Of a stretch of DNA of 64,000 nt, positions 55,378 through 63,493 are shown piece by piece. This DNA is from Oscillospiraceae bacterium (lineage in GTDB: Bacteria; Bacillota; Clostridia; Oscillospirales; Ruminococcaceae), in the NCBI GenBank assembly GCA_025757845.1, contig CP107211.1:620001-684000 (forward strand). The letters run 5' to 3'. The position numbers and the translations under genes are program-made. Within the stretch, counting starts at the first letter, position 1. Each line of letters opens with the position of its first letter. The notes beneath the pieces are model-generated. The model worked only from the letters and a program-made list of their open reading frames with translations. It made no database searches and was not told the origin of the DNA.

Positions 55378-56313
55378 ATGGTACAGGTGGATCTGATCAC
55401 CGGGTTTCTGGGGGCCGGCAAAACGACCTTTCTGCGCCGGTACGTCCGGTATCTGGTGGAGCAGGGGCACAACGTCTGCATTCTGGAAAACGACTTCGGC
55501 GCGGTGAACGTGGATGCCATGTTGGTGCAGGACCTGCTGGGCGACCGGTGCGATCTGGAGACCATCAGCGGCGGGTGTGACTGCGACACCCACCAGCGGC
55601 GCATGCGCACCAAGCTCATCGCCATGGCCATGCGCGGCTTTGACCGGGTGGTGGTGGAACCCAGCGGCATTTTTGATGTGGACGAATTCTTTGACGTGCT
55701 GCGGGACGACCCGCTGGACCGCTGGTACCGCATCGGTAATGTGATCGCCATTGTGGACGCCATGCTGCCGGAAGCATTGTCGCCGCAGGCGGAATATCTG
55801 CTGGCCTCCGAGACGGCCAATGCAGGCCGGGTGCTGCTGAGCCGTGCGCCGCAGGCCGGGCCGGAACAGTGCCGGGCAGCCATTGCCCACCTAGACCGTG
55901 CGCTGGAAGCCTGCAAGTGCTCCCGCCGCTTTGCCCCGGACGAGATCCTCACCAGGGACTGGGCCGCCCTCACCGACGCCGACCTTGCACAGATCGCCGC
56001 CTGCGGCATGCGGCAGGCCAGCTGCGAAAAGCTGCACTTTGATGAGCACAAGGCCTTCGGCTCCCTGTGCTTTCTGGAACAGCACCTCACGGTGGAGCAG
56101 CTGCAGCAGGCAGCTGCCCGGCTGTTCGGGGACCCGGCCTGCGGGCAGGTGCTGCGGGTCAAGGGCTTTGCCCCCACGCAGGGCGGCTGGCTGGAGCTGA
56201 ACGCCACCGCCGCCGGGCAGACACTGGCACCCATCCCGCAGGGGCAGGATGTGCTCATCGTCATCGGCGAGGGGCTGGACAGGGCAAGGATCGAAACGCA
56301 GCTTCACCGCTGA
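55378..56313 (+). CDS. CobW/COG0523-family GTPase
   Basis: A 311-residue P-loop GTPase of the metallochaperone group. Walker A is G-F-L-G-A-G-K-T-T, followed by E-N-D-F-G-A-V-N-V-D. The usual metal-binding C-x-C-C is replaced by G-C-D-C-D, keeping two cysteines. E-P-S-G-I and a CobW C-terminal domain follow. Members deliver zinc, cobalt or other metals to enzymes. The ATG at 55378 is 12 nt after GGAGG. A neighbouring YczE-type membrane gene follows 48 bp later. Confidence 0.85.
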   Translation: MVQVDLITGFLGAGKTTFLRRYVRYLVEQGHNVCILENDFGAVNVDAMLVQDLLGDRCDLETISGGCDCDTHQRRMRTKLIAMAMRGFDRVVVEPSGIFDVDEFFDVLRDDPLDRWYRIGNVIAIVDAMLPEALSPQAEYLLASETANAGRVLLSRAPQAGPEQCRAAIAHLDRALEACKCSRRFAPDEILTRDWAALTDADLAQIAACGMRQASCEKLHFDEHKAFGSLCFLEQHLTVEQLQQAAARLFGDPACGQVLRVKGFAPTQGGWLELNATAAGQTLAPIPQGQDVLIVIGEGLDRARIETQLHR

Positions 56314-56361
56314 GCTTTCAACGAACGTTGTAAAACTGGTGCAAAAAAGGAGAACAGAATC

Positions 56362-57006
56362 ATGAAAAAGAACCCGCAGAGGCCCTCGGCGCGGCGCATC
56401 CTCGGCATGGTGGTCGGCATTGTGATCATCGGGCTGGGCATTGCACTGTTCAAGCAGTCTCACCTTGGCAACGACTCCATCAGCGCACTGAATATGCGTC
56501 TGGCCGAGATGCTGGGCATCTCGCTGGGCGTGCAGAACCTGTGCACGAACATCCTGTTCTTTGCACTGCAGTTCTGGTTCGGGCGCAAGTACATCGGCCT
56601 TGGCACCTTTGTCAACGGCATCGGCGTCGGGTTCATTGTCACGGCCTTCTACGACCCCATTGCGGCCCACTTTGGCCCGGCCGAGGCGCTGGGCCTGCCG
56701 GTGCAGCTGCTGTGGGTGGCGCTGGCGGTGCCAGTCACGGCGCTGGGGGCTTCGCTGTACCAGACGGCAGATCTGGGCATCGCCCCGTACGATTACCTCT
56801 CGCTGGGCCTGCGGGACTACACCCCGGTGCCGTACTTCGGCTGCCGCGTGTTCACCGATGCACTGTGTGCGCTGCTGTGCTGGCTGCTGGGCGGCCTTGT
56901 GGGCATCGGTACGCTGATCTGTGCCTTCTGCCTGGGGCCCTTCATCCAGTTCTTCAACGGGCTGGTGTCGGAGCGGGTGCTACACTACAAGCCGGGCGGC
57001 CAGTAA
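56362..57006 (+). CDS. YczE/YitT-like membrane protein
   Basis: A 214-residue protein with five or six hydrophobic helices. It resembles the YczE (COG2364) family: G-I-V-I-I-G-L-G-I-A-L near the start, G-L-G-T-F-V-N and a central D-L-G-I-A-P-Y-D. The function of the family is unknown. AAAGGAGAAC precedes ATG 56362. It is likely co-transcribed with the CobW-type gene. Confidence 0.8.
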   Translation: MKKNPQRPSARRILGMVVGIVIIGLGIALFKQSHLGNDSISALNMRLAEMLGISLGVQNLCTNILFFALQFWFGRKYIGLGTFVNGIGVGFIVTAFYDPIAAHFGPAEALGLPVQLLWVALAVPVTALGASLYQTADLGIAPYDYLSLGLRDYTPVPYFGCRVFTDALCALLCWLLGGLVGIGTLICAFCLGPFIQFFNGLVSERVLHYKPGGQ

Positions 57007-57019
57007 GATCGGGAAATCA

Positions 57020-57058
57020 AAAAGGCGTGCACCTCCTTTGTGGAAGTGCACGCCTTTT
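57020..57058. terminator. Bidirectional terminator between YczE-like gene and crr
   Basis: A 13-bp perfect stem, AAAAGGCGTGCAC / GTGCACGCCTTTT, between convergent genes. Confidence 0.88.
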
Positions 57059-57070
57059 GCTGTGCAGAAA

Positions 57071-57586
57071 TCAGAACTTGAACAGCGGGGTGCCGGCCAG
57101 GATGTCGCCCTCTGCCAGCATCTTCAACTCGCCCAGATCGTCGCCGTTGGTCACGATGATGGCGGTAGCGGTGGGATGGCCTGCGGCGCGGATGGCGTCC
57201 AGATCCACCTTCAGCAGCGGGGTGCCGGCCTTGACCTTCTCACCCTCCTTGACCAGAGCCTTGAAGCCCTTGCCGTTCATCTCCACGGTGTCCATGCCGA
57301 CGTGCACCAGGATCTCGATGCCGTCTTCGCTGGTCAGACCGACAGCGTGCAGGGTGGAAGCCACCTGGTTCACAGTGCCGTCAAAGGGAGCGTACACGGT
57401 CTTGCCGGTAGGCTCGATGCCGCAGCCGGGGCCCAGGATGCCCTGTGCGAACGTCTCGTCGGGGATGTCGGCCTGTGCCAGGACCTTGCCGCGGATGGGA
57501 GCCAGAACGGTCTTGCTCTGGCCAAAGAACTTGGCGGTTTCTTCTTCTTCGGCCTTGTTGCCGAACAGCTTGTCAAAAAAGCCCAT
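57071..57586 (-). CDS. crr: PTS glucose-type EIIA component
   Basis: A 171-residue phosphocarrier of the Glc family. The catalytic histidine is in L-V-H-V-G-M-D near residue 91, with the partner His in L-H-A-V-G near 77. P-I-R-G-K-V opens the beta-sandwich. It receives phosphate from HPr and passes it to an EIIB elsewhere. It is a free-standing IIA, not fused. AAGGA precedes ATG 57584-57586. An operator-like palindrome overlaps its promoter. Confidence 0.92.
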   Translation of the reverse strand: MGFFDKLFGNKAEEEETAKFFGQSKTVLAPIRGKVLAQADIPDETFAQGILGPGCGIEPTGKTVYAPFDGTVNQVASTLHAVGLTSEDGIEILVHVGMDTVEMNGKGFKALVKEGEKVKAGTPLLKVDLDAIRAAGHPTATAIIVTNGDDLGELKMLAEGDILAGTPLFKF

Positions 57587-57656
57587 GATAATAATCCTTC
57601 CTTCTGATCATATTCAGGGGTGCGGCCGCCGCGCGGGCCTGCTGCGCCCAAACCCA

Positions 57657-57699
57657 TATGGTATATTCAAAAGATACCATACTGCGCCCCAAAATGCAA
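57657..57699 (-). promoter_or_regulatory. crr promoter with overlapping palindrome
   Basis: On the minus strand TTGCAT (57694-57699), 17 bp, TATCTT (57671-57676). A perfect 8-bp-arm palindrome TATGGTAT-N9-ATACCATA (57657-57681) covers the -10, so a repressor site is likely. Confidence 0.6.
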
Positions 57700-57734
57700 C
57701 TGCAATCCTGCACAAACTCCGGCGGGGTTTGCTG

Positions 57735-58757
57735 TTACATCAGCGCAATCAGCTGCTCGATCTCTTCCATGCGGGTGGCCCAGCTGGTGGCAATGCGTAC
57801 CACGGTGTGGGAGTCGTCGAATTTCTCCCAGAAGCCGAACTTCGCCCGGCCTTCCAGTGCGGCCAGCTGGGCGTTATCCAGAATCACGAACACCTGATTG
57901 GTGGGCGAATCCATAAAAAAGCGATAGCCCTTGGCGGCCAGACCCTTTTTGAGGGCGTTGGCGGTATCAATGGCATTTTTGCTGATCTTCGTGTACAGAT
58001 CATCGGTGAACAGCACGTCGAACTGGATGCCCAGCAGACGGCCCTTGGCCAGCAGGGCACCCTGCTGCTTGACCATGGTCATGAAGTGGGCCGGGGCACC
58101 GTGGGGGAACACCACGGCCTCGCCGCACAGGGCACCCACCTTGGTGCCGCCGATGTAGAACACATCGGTGAGCCGGGCGATGTCGGCCAGGGTCACGTTG
58201 GTGCCCTCGGCCATCAGGCCGTAGCCCAGCCGGGCACCGTCCAGAAACAGCGGCATCCGGTATTCCTGACAGACGGTGTGCAGATCTTCCAGCTCCTGTT
58301 TTGTGTACAGGGTGCCGTACTCGGAGGGGTGGGAGATGTACACCATGCCGGGGAACACCATGTGGTCGTGGTTGGCATCGGCATAGAAGGTGGCGCACCA
58401 GTCCCGTACATCGGCGGCGGACACCTTGCCCTCGTGGGCCGGCAGGCTGATCACCTTGTGGCCGGTGTACTCGATGGCACCGGCTTCGTGGCCGGCCACA
58501 TGGCCGGTGGCCGCGGCCAGCACGCCCTGCCAGCGCTGCAGCATGGAGGCAATGACGATGGCGTTGGTCTGGGTGCCGCCGGAGATGAAGGTCACGTCGG
58601 CGTCCGGGCAGGCGCAGGCGGCGCGGATCTTCTCCCGTGCGCTGGCGCAGTAGGGGTCGGTGCCGTAGCCGGACACCTTTTCAAAGTTGGTCTCGGTCAG
58701 TTTCTGCAGGATGGCGGGATGGGCACCCTCGCAGTAGTCATTTTCAAAGTACAGCAT
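57735..58757 (-). CDS. ltaE: Low-specificity threonine aldolase-like PLP enzyme
   Basis: A 340-residue fold-type I PLP enzyme splitting L-threonine or allo-threonine to glycine and acetaldehyde. The PLP lysine is in I-G-G-T-K-V-G near residue 197. F-L-D-G-A-R-L-G is the family's central motif, and G-H-E-A-G-A is near the start of the active site. ATG 58755-58757 is preferred because AGGAGCG precedes it. It stands alone on the minus strand. The beta-eliminating-lyase family is broad, so exact substrate is uncertain. Confidence 0.85.
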   Translation of the reverse strand: MLYFENDYCEGAHPAILQKLTETNFEKVSGYGTDPYCASAREKIRAACACPDADVTFISGGTQTNAIVIASMLQRWQGVLAAATGHVAGHEAGAIEYTGHKVISLPAHEGKVSAADVRDWCATFYADANHDHMVFPGMVYISHPSEYGTLYTKQELEDLHTVCQEYRMPLFLDGARLGYGLMAEGTNVTLADIARLTDVFYIGGTKVGALCGEAVVFPHGAPAHFMTMVKQQGALLAKGRLLGIQFDVLFTDDLYTKISKNAIDTANALKKGLAAKGYRFFMDSPTNQVFVILDNAQLAALEGRAKFGFWEKFDDSHTVVRIATSWATRMEEIEQLIALM

Positions 58758-58767
58758 AAAAACGCTC

Positions 58768-58915
58768 CTATAGTTCAGATGCATCCATTGTAACCCCCGG
58801 CCGCAGGCTTGTCAAATAGGAAAAAAGCGCAGAGGGCGGACAGCCAAAATGCTGTCGGAATTGCGCCCCGAAGTAGTTGCTGCTGCCAAGGCCTCCTTCC
58901 GGGCGGTATGGGATG
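58768..58915 (-). pseudogene. Remnant of an AraC-family regulator C-terminus
   Basis: On the minus strand one frame reads G-L-G-S-S-N-Y-F-G-A-Q-F-R-Q-H-F-G-C, which matches the second helix-turn-helix of AraC-type activators (GFxSxxYFxxxFKxxxG). The frame continues to a TAG at 58768-58770. Upstream sequence no longer resembles the first helix-turn-helix, and no start is present. It is interpreted as the decayed end of a lost regulator, between ltaE and the sensor kinase gene. Confidence 0.5.
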
Positions 58916-59039
58916 CTGGTTTCAGGATAGCCCGGAACCGGCACACCGTCAATGTGGCAGCGTTTTTGCTGATTCTTTAGCAGGGGTGTGGTATAATCTT
59001 ATATTAGGACAGAATAAAATCAGGAGGGGTGAACCGTTT

Positions 59040-60122
59040 GTGAAAAAAAGAACCTGGTACCGCGACCTTCTGGTCATGCTTGCCGCACTGTGCGTCGCCG
59101 GGGTGGCGGTGGTATGGGTGCAGCGCATCACCGGCCGCATCGACGGCGTGGCCATGCTGATCTTCATGCTGGCCGTGTTTGTCACCTCCATGTACACCGA
59201 CGGTTATCTCTGGGGCGTGCTGGCCTCGCTGGCAAGTGTGCTGGCGGTCAACTTTGCCTTTTTCACCCCCTATTTTGCCTTCAATTTTACCCTGCCGGAA
59301 AATCTGTTCTCCGGCCTTGTGATGCTGGCCGTATCCATCATGACCAGTACCCTGACCACCCGGGTCAAAAAACAGGAGCAGCTGCGCATGGAGACCGAGC
59401 GGGAAAAAATGCGCGCCAACCTTCTGCGGGCGGTCTCCCACGACCTGCGCACGCCCCTCACCTCCATTTACGGGGCCTGCTCCACCGTGACTGAAAACTA
59501 CGATTCGCTGGGCAAGGAACAGGCCCTCAAGCTGCTGCGGGAGGCCTGCGAGGATGCCCAGTGGCTCAACCGTATGGTGGAGAATCTGCTGTCGGTGACC
59601 CGCTTCGACGGGGAACAGGTGGCGGTCAAAAAGACCCCCACCGTGCTGGAGGAGCTGCTGGATGCAGTGCTGGTCAAATTCAAAAAGCGCTGCCCGGACG
59701 TTCCGGTGCAGCTGGAGCTGCCGGAGGACTTTGTTATGATCCCCATGGACTCCATGCTGATCCAGCAGGTGCTGATGAACCTGTTGGAGAACGCGGTGCT
59801 CCACGCCGAGGGCATGACCACCCTGACGCTGCGGGTGTTCACGCTGGGCAGCCGGGCTGTGTTTGAGGTGAAGGACGACGGCTGCGGCATCCCGAAAGAG
59901 CGTCTGCGCACCCTGTTCTCCGGCACCGGCGGCCCGGACCCCAACGCCCCGGCCGACAGCGGCAAGCACGGCATGGGCATCGGCCTGTCGGTGTGCGCCG
60001 CCATCATCAAGGCCCACGGCGGCGAGATCGACGCAGAGAGCCGCCCCGGCGAGGGCACGACCATCCGTTTCTGGCTGGAGACGGAGAAAATCGAACTGGA
60101 GGACGCAGAGGATGAGCAATAA
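59040..60122 (+). CDS. KdpD-like sensor histidine kinase (short form)
   Basis: A 360-residue kinase. Four hydrophobic helices (about 8-105) resemble the KdpD transmembrane block, followed by a phosphoacceptor domain with S-H-D-L-R-T-P-L and an ATPase domain (N-L-L-E-N-A-V, D-D-G-C-G-I-P, G-M-G-I-G-L). The long N-terminal KdpD and Usp domains are absent. The start is taken as GTG 59040, 12 nt after AGGAGG; no ATG fits. It overlaps the response regulator gene by 11 bp. A TATAAT -10 lies at about 58992. Confidence 0.88.
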   Translation: MKKRTWYRDLLVMLAALCVAGVAVVWVQRITGRIDGVAMLIFMLAVFVTSMYTDGYLWGVLASLASVLAVNFAFFTPYFAFNFTLPENLFSGLVMLAVSIMTSTLTTRVKKQEQLRMETEREKMRANLLRAVSHDLRTPLTSIYGACSTVTENYDSLGKEQALKLLREACEDAQWLNRMVENLLSVTRFDGEQVAVKKTPTVLEELLDAVLVKFKKRCPDVPVQLELPEDFVMIPMDSMLIQQVLMNLLENAVLHAEGMTTLTLRVFTLGSRAVFEVKDDGCGIPKERLRTLFSGTGGPDPNAPADSGKHGMGIGLSVCAAIIKAHGGEIDAESRPGEGTTIRFWLETEKIELEDAEDEQ

Positions 60123-60852
60123 TAAATATAAGGTGCTGATCGTGGAGGACGAGGCGAACATCTGCAGCTTCATTGAAACGCTGCTGACCACGAACGATTA
60201 TCAGGCGCTGGTGGCGCACACCTGCACCATGGGCCTGACCCTGTTCGCCTCCCACAACCCGGATCTGGTGATCCTGGATCTGGGCCTGCCGGACCGGGAC
60301 GGTCTGGAGCTGATCCGTACCGTGCGGCAGAAGTACATGACCCCCATCATCGTGTTGTCGGCCCGTACTGACGAGATGGATAAGATCGAAGCGCTGGATC
60401 TGGGTGCCAACGATTACATCACCAAGCCCTTCGGCACCGGGGAACTGCTGGCCCGGGTGCGGGTGGCCCTGCGCCTGAACCGCTACAGCCGCACCGGCGA
60501 CGCAGCATCCGGCGGGGAGTTCCAGGCTCAGGGACTGCGCATCAACTACGACCGCCGCAAGGTGTTCGTGGAAGGGCAGGAGGTGCGCCTGACCCAGACG
60601 GAATACAACATCGTGGCCTTTTTGTCCCAGCATGCCGGCCGGGTGATGACCTACGCCGCCATCGTGCGGGCCATCTGGGGCGACACCGACGTGGGCAGCA
60701 CCAAAAAGCTGCAGGTGAACATGGCCAATATCCGCAAAAAGCTGGGCAGCCGCCCCGGCAGCAACCCCTACATCCTCAACGAGCTGGGCGTGGGCTACCG
60801 CATGATCGACGAGGACCCGGAGAGCCGTCAGACTGCAGAGGAGGGTGTATGA
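60112..60852 (+). CDS. KdpE-like response regulator (OmpR family)
   Basis: A 246-residue regulator. The receiver domain has D-L-V-I-L-D-L-G-L-P with the phospho-aspartate near residue 56 and K-P-F near 106. The winged-helix domain begins about residue 130 and ends G-V-G-Y-R-M. It partners with the overlapping kinase gene. It is coupled to the permease gene by an ATGA overlap, so the permease is the likely target or input of the system. Confidence 0.9.
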   Translation: MSNNKYKVLIVEDEANICSFIETLLTTNDYQALVAHTCTMGLTLFASHNPDLVILDLGLPDRDGLELIRTVRQKYMTPIIVLSARTDEMDKIEALDLGANDYITKPFGTGELLARVRVALRLNRYSRTGDAASGGEFQAQGLRINYDRRKVFVEGQEVRLTQTEYNIVAFLSQHAGRVMTYAAIVRAIWGDTDVGSTKKLQVNMANIRKKLGSRPGSNPYILNELGVGYRMIDEDPESRQTAEEGV

Positions 60853-62174
60853 TCCTTGCACTGGTAATTTTTGCTGTCACCTATCTGCTCATGCTGGCAC
60901 TGCCCAAAGAGCGCCCGTGGGTGGCCCTGTGCAGTGCGGCGGTGTTCATGGCACTGGGACAGCTGGGCGTGTATGATTTTTCGCTCTCGGCGGCGCTGGG
61001 GGCGGTGGATTACAATGTGCTGCTGATGATGTCTGGCACCATGGGGATCGTATCGCTGTTCATCCGGAGCCGGATGCCGGCCCGCCTGGCCGAGCAGCTG
61101 ATCGTCCGGGTGCCAAATGCCCAGTGGGCTGTGTGCGTGCTGGCACTTTTTGCCGGGGTCATCAGTGCATTTGTGGACAATGTGGCCACAGTGCTCATGG
61201 TGGCACCGGTGGGCCTGGCCATTGCCCGCAAGCTGAAGATCTCGCCGGTTCCGGTGATCATTGCCATTGCGGTGTCCTCCAACCTGCAGGGCGCAGCCAC
61301 GCTGGTGGGGGATACCACCAGCATCCTGCTGGGCGGCTTTGCGGAGATGAACTTCTTTGACTTTTTCTGGATGCACGGCCGCCCGGGCGTCTTCTGGGGT
61401 GTGGAGCTGGGCGCGTTGACCTCCCTGCTGGTGCTGCTGTGGCTGTTCCGGAAGGAAAAACAGCCCATCACCGCCCGTGTGGAAACACAGGTGGAGGACG
61501 ATGTGCCCACCGCCCTGATGCTGCTGACGGTGGGGCTGCTGATCGTGGCATCTTTCCTGCCGCAGCCGGAAAGCGGCCTGCTGGCAACACTGTACGAGCT
61601 GCGCAGCGGGCTCATCTGCATGACCCTGTGCGTGGTGGGCGTGGTCCGCGCCTGTCTGCGGGACCGCTCGGCAAAGCCGCTGGTGCAGGTGGTGCAGGAG
61701 CTGGACCGGGACACCTTGCTGCTGCTCTTCGGGCTGTTCATCGTGATCGCGGGCATCCGCACGGCGGGTGTCATCGACGCTGCCGCGCAGCTGTTCCATA
61801 CCGTGGCCGGGGAGGATCCTTTCCGGCTGTATGTGCTGCTGGTGGTGGTATCGGTGGTGCTGTCGGCCTTCATTGATAACATCCCCTATGTGGCCACCAT
61901 GCTGCCGGTGGTGCAGGGCATTGCCGCGCTGATGAACAATGGTGCAGGCATGGCACCGGAGGTGTTTTACTTCGGTCTGCTCACCGGCGCAACGCTGGGC
62001 GGCAACCTGACCCCCATCGGGGCATCGGCCAACATTGCGGCCATCGGCATCCTGCGCAAGAATGGTGAGACCGTGCGCACAGCCGACTTTTTGCGCATCG
62101 GGGTGCCCTTTACACTGGCGGCAGTGCTGACCGGCTCGGTGTACCTGTGGCTGGTGTGGGGCCGCGCGTTGTAA
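60849..62174 (+). CDS. ArsB/NhaD/CitM-type ion transporter (IT superfamily)
   Basis: A 441-residue permease with about 10-11 hydrophobic helices in two repeated halves. Each half carries the re-entrant signature, S-A-F-V-D-N-V-A-T near residue 103 and S-A-F-I-D-N-I-P-Y near 337. G-N-L-T-P-I-G-A-S-A-N is near 382. These mark the ArsB/NhaD-like branch, which moves arsenite, Na+/H+ or carboxylates. Being in one operon with a KdpDE-like system hints at monovalent-cation exchange, but the ion is not determined. Confidence 0.85.
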   Translation: MILALVIFAVTYLLMLALPKERPWVALCSAAVFMALGQLGVYDFSLSAALGAVDYNVLLMMSGTMGIVSLFIRSRMPARLAEQLIVRVPNAQWAVCVLALFAGVISAFVDNVATVLMVAPVGLAIARKLKISPVPVIIAIAVSSNLQGAATLVGDTTSILLGGFAEMNFFDFFWMHGRPGVFWGVELGALTSLLVLLWLFRKEKQPITARVETQVEDDVPTALMLLTVGLLIVASFLPQPESGLLATLYELRSGLICMTLCVVGVVRACLRDRSAKPLVQVVQELDRDTLLLLFGLFIVIAGIRTAGVIDAAAQLFHTVAGEDPFRLYVLLVVVSVVLSAFIDNIPYVATMLPVVQGIAALMNNGAGMAPEVFYFGLLTGATLGGNLTPIGASANIAAIGILRKNGETVRTADFLRIGVPFTLAAVLTGSVYLWLVWGRAL

Positions 62175-62233
62175 GCAACAGAAAATGTCTGCCGCCAGCG
62201 CCCGGCGGCCACGCTCAAACGACCAAATAAACC

Positions 62234-62275
62234 GCCCGTCCTGTGCCGGAAAACCGGCCTGCGACGGGCTTTTTT
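62234..62275 (+). terminator. Terminator after the KdpDE-permease operon
   Basis: GCCCGTC (62234-62240) / GACGGGC (62263-62269) with an inner GCCGG-AAAA-CCGGC hairpin, then six T. Confidence 0.88.
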
Positions 62276-62325
62276 ACGGAAGTATGACGTTTTATAAAAA
62301 GAGAAAAGTTTTTTGCGGAAAACGC

Positions 62326-62353
62326 TTGACAATTCCGGTATATCTGGTATAAT
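62326..62353 (+). promoter_or_regulatory. Promoter of tRNA-Leu
   Basis: TTGACA (62326-62331), 16 bp, TATAAT (62348-62353), both full consensus. Confidence 0.9.
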
Positions 62354-62397
62354 AACTATCGTTCCGAGTGACACGGCTCACGAACAAAACAGAATAT

Positions 62398-62484
62398 GCG
62401 GATATGGCGGAATTGGCAGACGCGTTAGATTCAGGTTCTAATCGGGGCAACTCGGTGGAGGTTCAAGTCCTCTTATCCGCACCA
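62398..62484 (+). tRNA. tRNA-Leu (anticodon CAG)
   Basis: 87 nt. The acceptor stem GCGGATA pairs with TATCCGC, and the 3' ACCA is encoded. The anticodon arm TTAGA-TTCAGGT-TCTAA gives anticodon CAG. The long variable arm and GGTTCAAGTCC T-arm fit a class II leucine tRNA. Confidence 0.96.
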
Positions 62485-62496
62485 AACCATGAAAAT

Positions 62497-62534
62497 CCGA
62501 ACCTTTTCTCGATAGAAGAAGGGTTCGGGTTTTT
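62497..62534 (+). terminator. Terminator after tRNA-Leu
   Basis: CCGAACC (62497-62503) / GGTTCGG (62522-62528) extended by a T-rich/A-rich inner pairing, then GTTTTTG. Confidence 0.75.
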
Positions 62535-62650
62535 GTTTTCTTTGGAAAACAGAATGAATCCCTTGATTCAATCGAAAAAAGTCCTAGACCTTATCATAAG
62601 AAAGCACGACAGTCAACCGTAAGAGTGCCGTAAGGCAGAAAGGACGCAAG

Positions 62651-63472
62651 ATTATTGCGAAAAAATTCAGAGAAGCGGACGCTATCTTGATCGGGGCCAG
62701 TAACGGACTGTCCATCACCGAAGGACTGCATTTGTTTGCGGACAATGCGGCCTTTGAAAGAATGTTTGGGGATTTTAAACGGAAATACGACCTTGGGTGT
62801 ATTTTGCAGGGCATGATGGCTGGATGGCCCAGCGAAGAGGAAAAATGGGCCTTCTGGGCCCGACTCATCCATCATTACTGCGGGCAGTACCAGCCTACGC
62901 CGGTGATGAACGATTTGAAGGCCATTGTGGGAGAGAAAGATTACTTTGTCGTCACATCAAACGGAGAAGGTCACTTTGAACTGTGTGGCTTCGATCCGTC
63001 GAAAATCTATGAGATTGAGGGCAACTGGTTTACTATGCAGTGTGCCCGCCCCTGCCACGACACCATCTATCCTAGTCTGGAGATGGCAGAAAAATTATCG
63101 GCTGCCGAACAGCGCGGCCATGTGTCTACAGAATTGGTGCCGCGCTGTCCCAAGTGCGGCGGTCCCATGGACATCCACATGGGTGCGGGTCAGAGAATGA
63201 TTCCGGATACCGCTGCCCAGGCACGGTTCCAAAACTTTCTGAAAACCTACCACGGGAAGAAACTGGTGGTTTTGGAGCTGGGCATTGGCTGGCGCAATCA
63301 GCTGATCAAGGCCCCGATGATGCGCCTGGTGGCCAGCGAGCCAAACGCCACTTATGTGACCCTCAATCTTGGTGAGATCTACATTACGGACAATATCAAA
63401 GAAAAGTCCTTCGATCTGGACGGGCGGCTGGATGAGCTGCTGCCTGCTCTCCGGGAGGCGTGCGAGGCATAA
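62651..63472 (+). CDS. Divergent Sir2-like protein (sirtuin/ADP-ribosyltransferase fold) without ATG start
   Basis: About 273 residues. The NAD motif reads I-G-A-S-N-G-L-S (usual G-A-G-A-G). The NAD-ribose motif T-Q-N-x-D is T-S-N-G-E. The catalytic histidine of E-x-H-G is replaced in E-I-E-G-N. Zinc ligands C-x3-C and C-P-K-C are kept. This fits class-M-like sirtuins, which favour ADP-ribosylation over deacetylation, or an inactive form. Homology begins upstream of TTG 62687, at A-K-K-F-R-E-A-D-A. The best start is ATT 62651, six bases after AAAGGA. tag follows after 21 bp. Base composition is more AT-rich than that of neighbours. Confidence 0.65.
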   Translation: MIAKKFREADAILIGASNGLSITEGLHLFADNAAFERMFGDFKRKYDLGCILQGMMAGWPSEEEKWAFWARLIHHYCGQYQPTPVMNDLKAIVGEKDYFVVTSNGEGHFELCGFDPSKIYEIEGNWFTMQCARPCHDTIYPSLEMAEKLSAAEQRGHVSTELVPRCPKCGGPMDIHMGAGQRMIPDTAAQARFQNFLKTYHGKKLVVLELGIGWRNQLIKAPMMRLVASEPNATYVTLNLGEIYITDNIKEKSFDLDGRLDELLPALREACEA

Positions 63473-63493
63473 CGATTTCGGAGCAAGTTCAAA

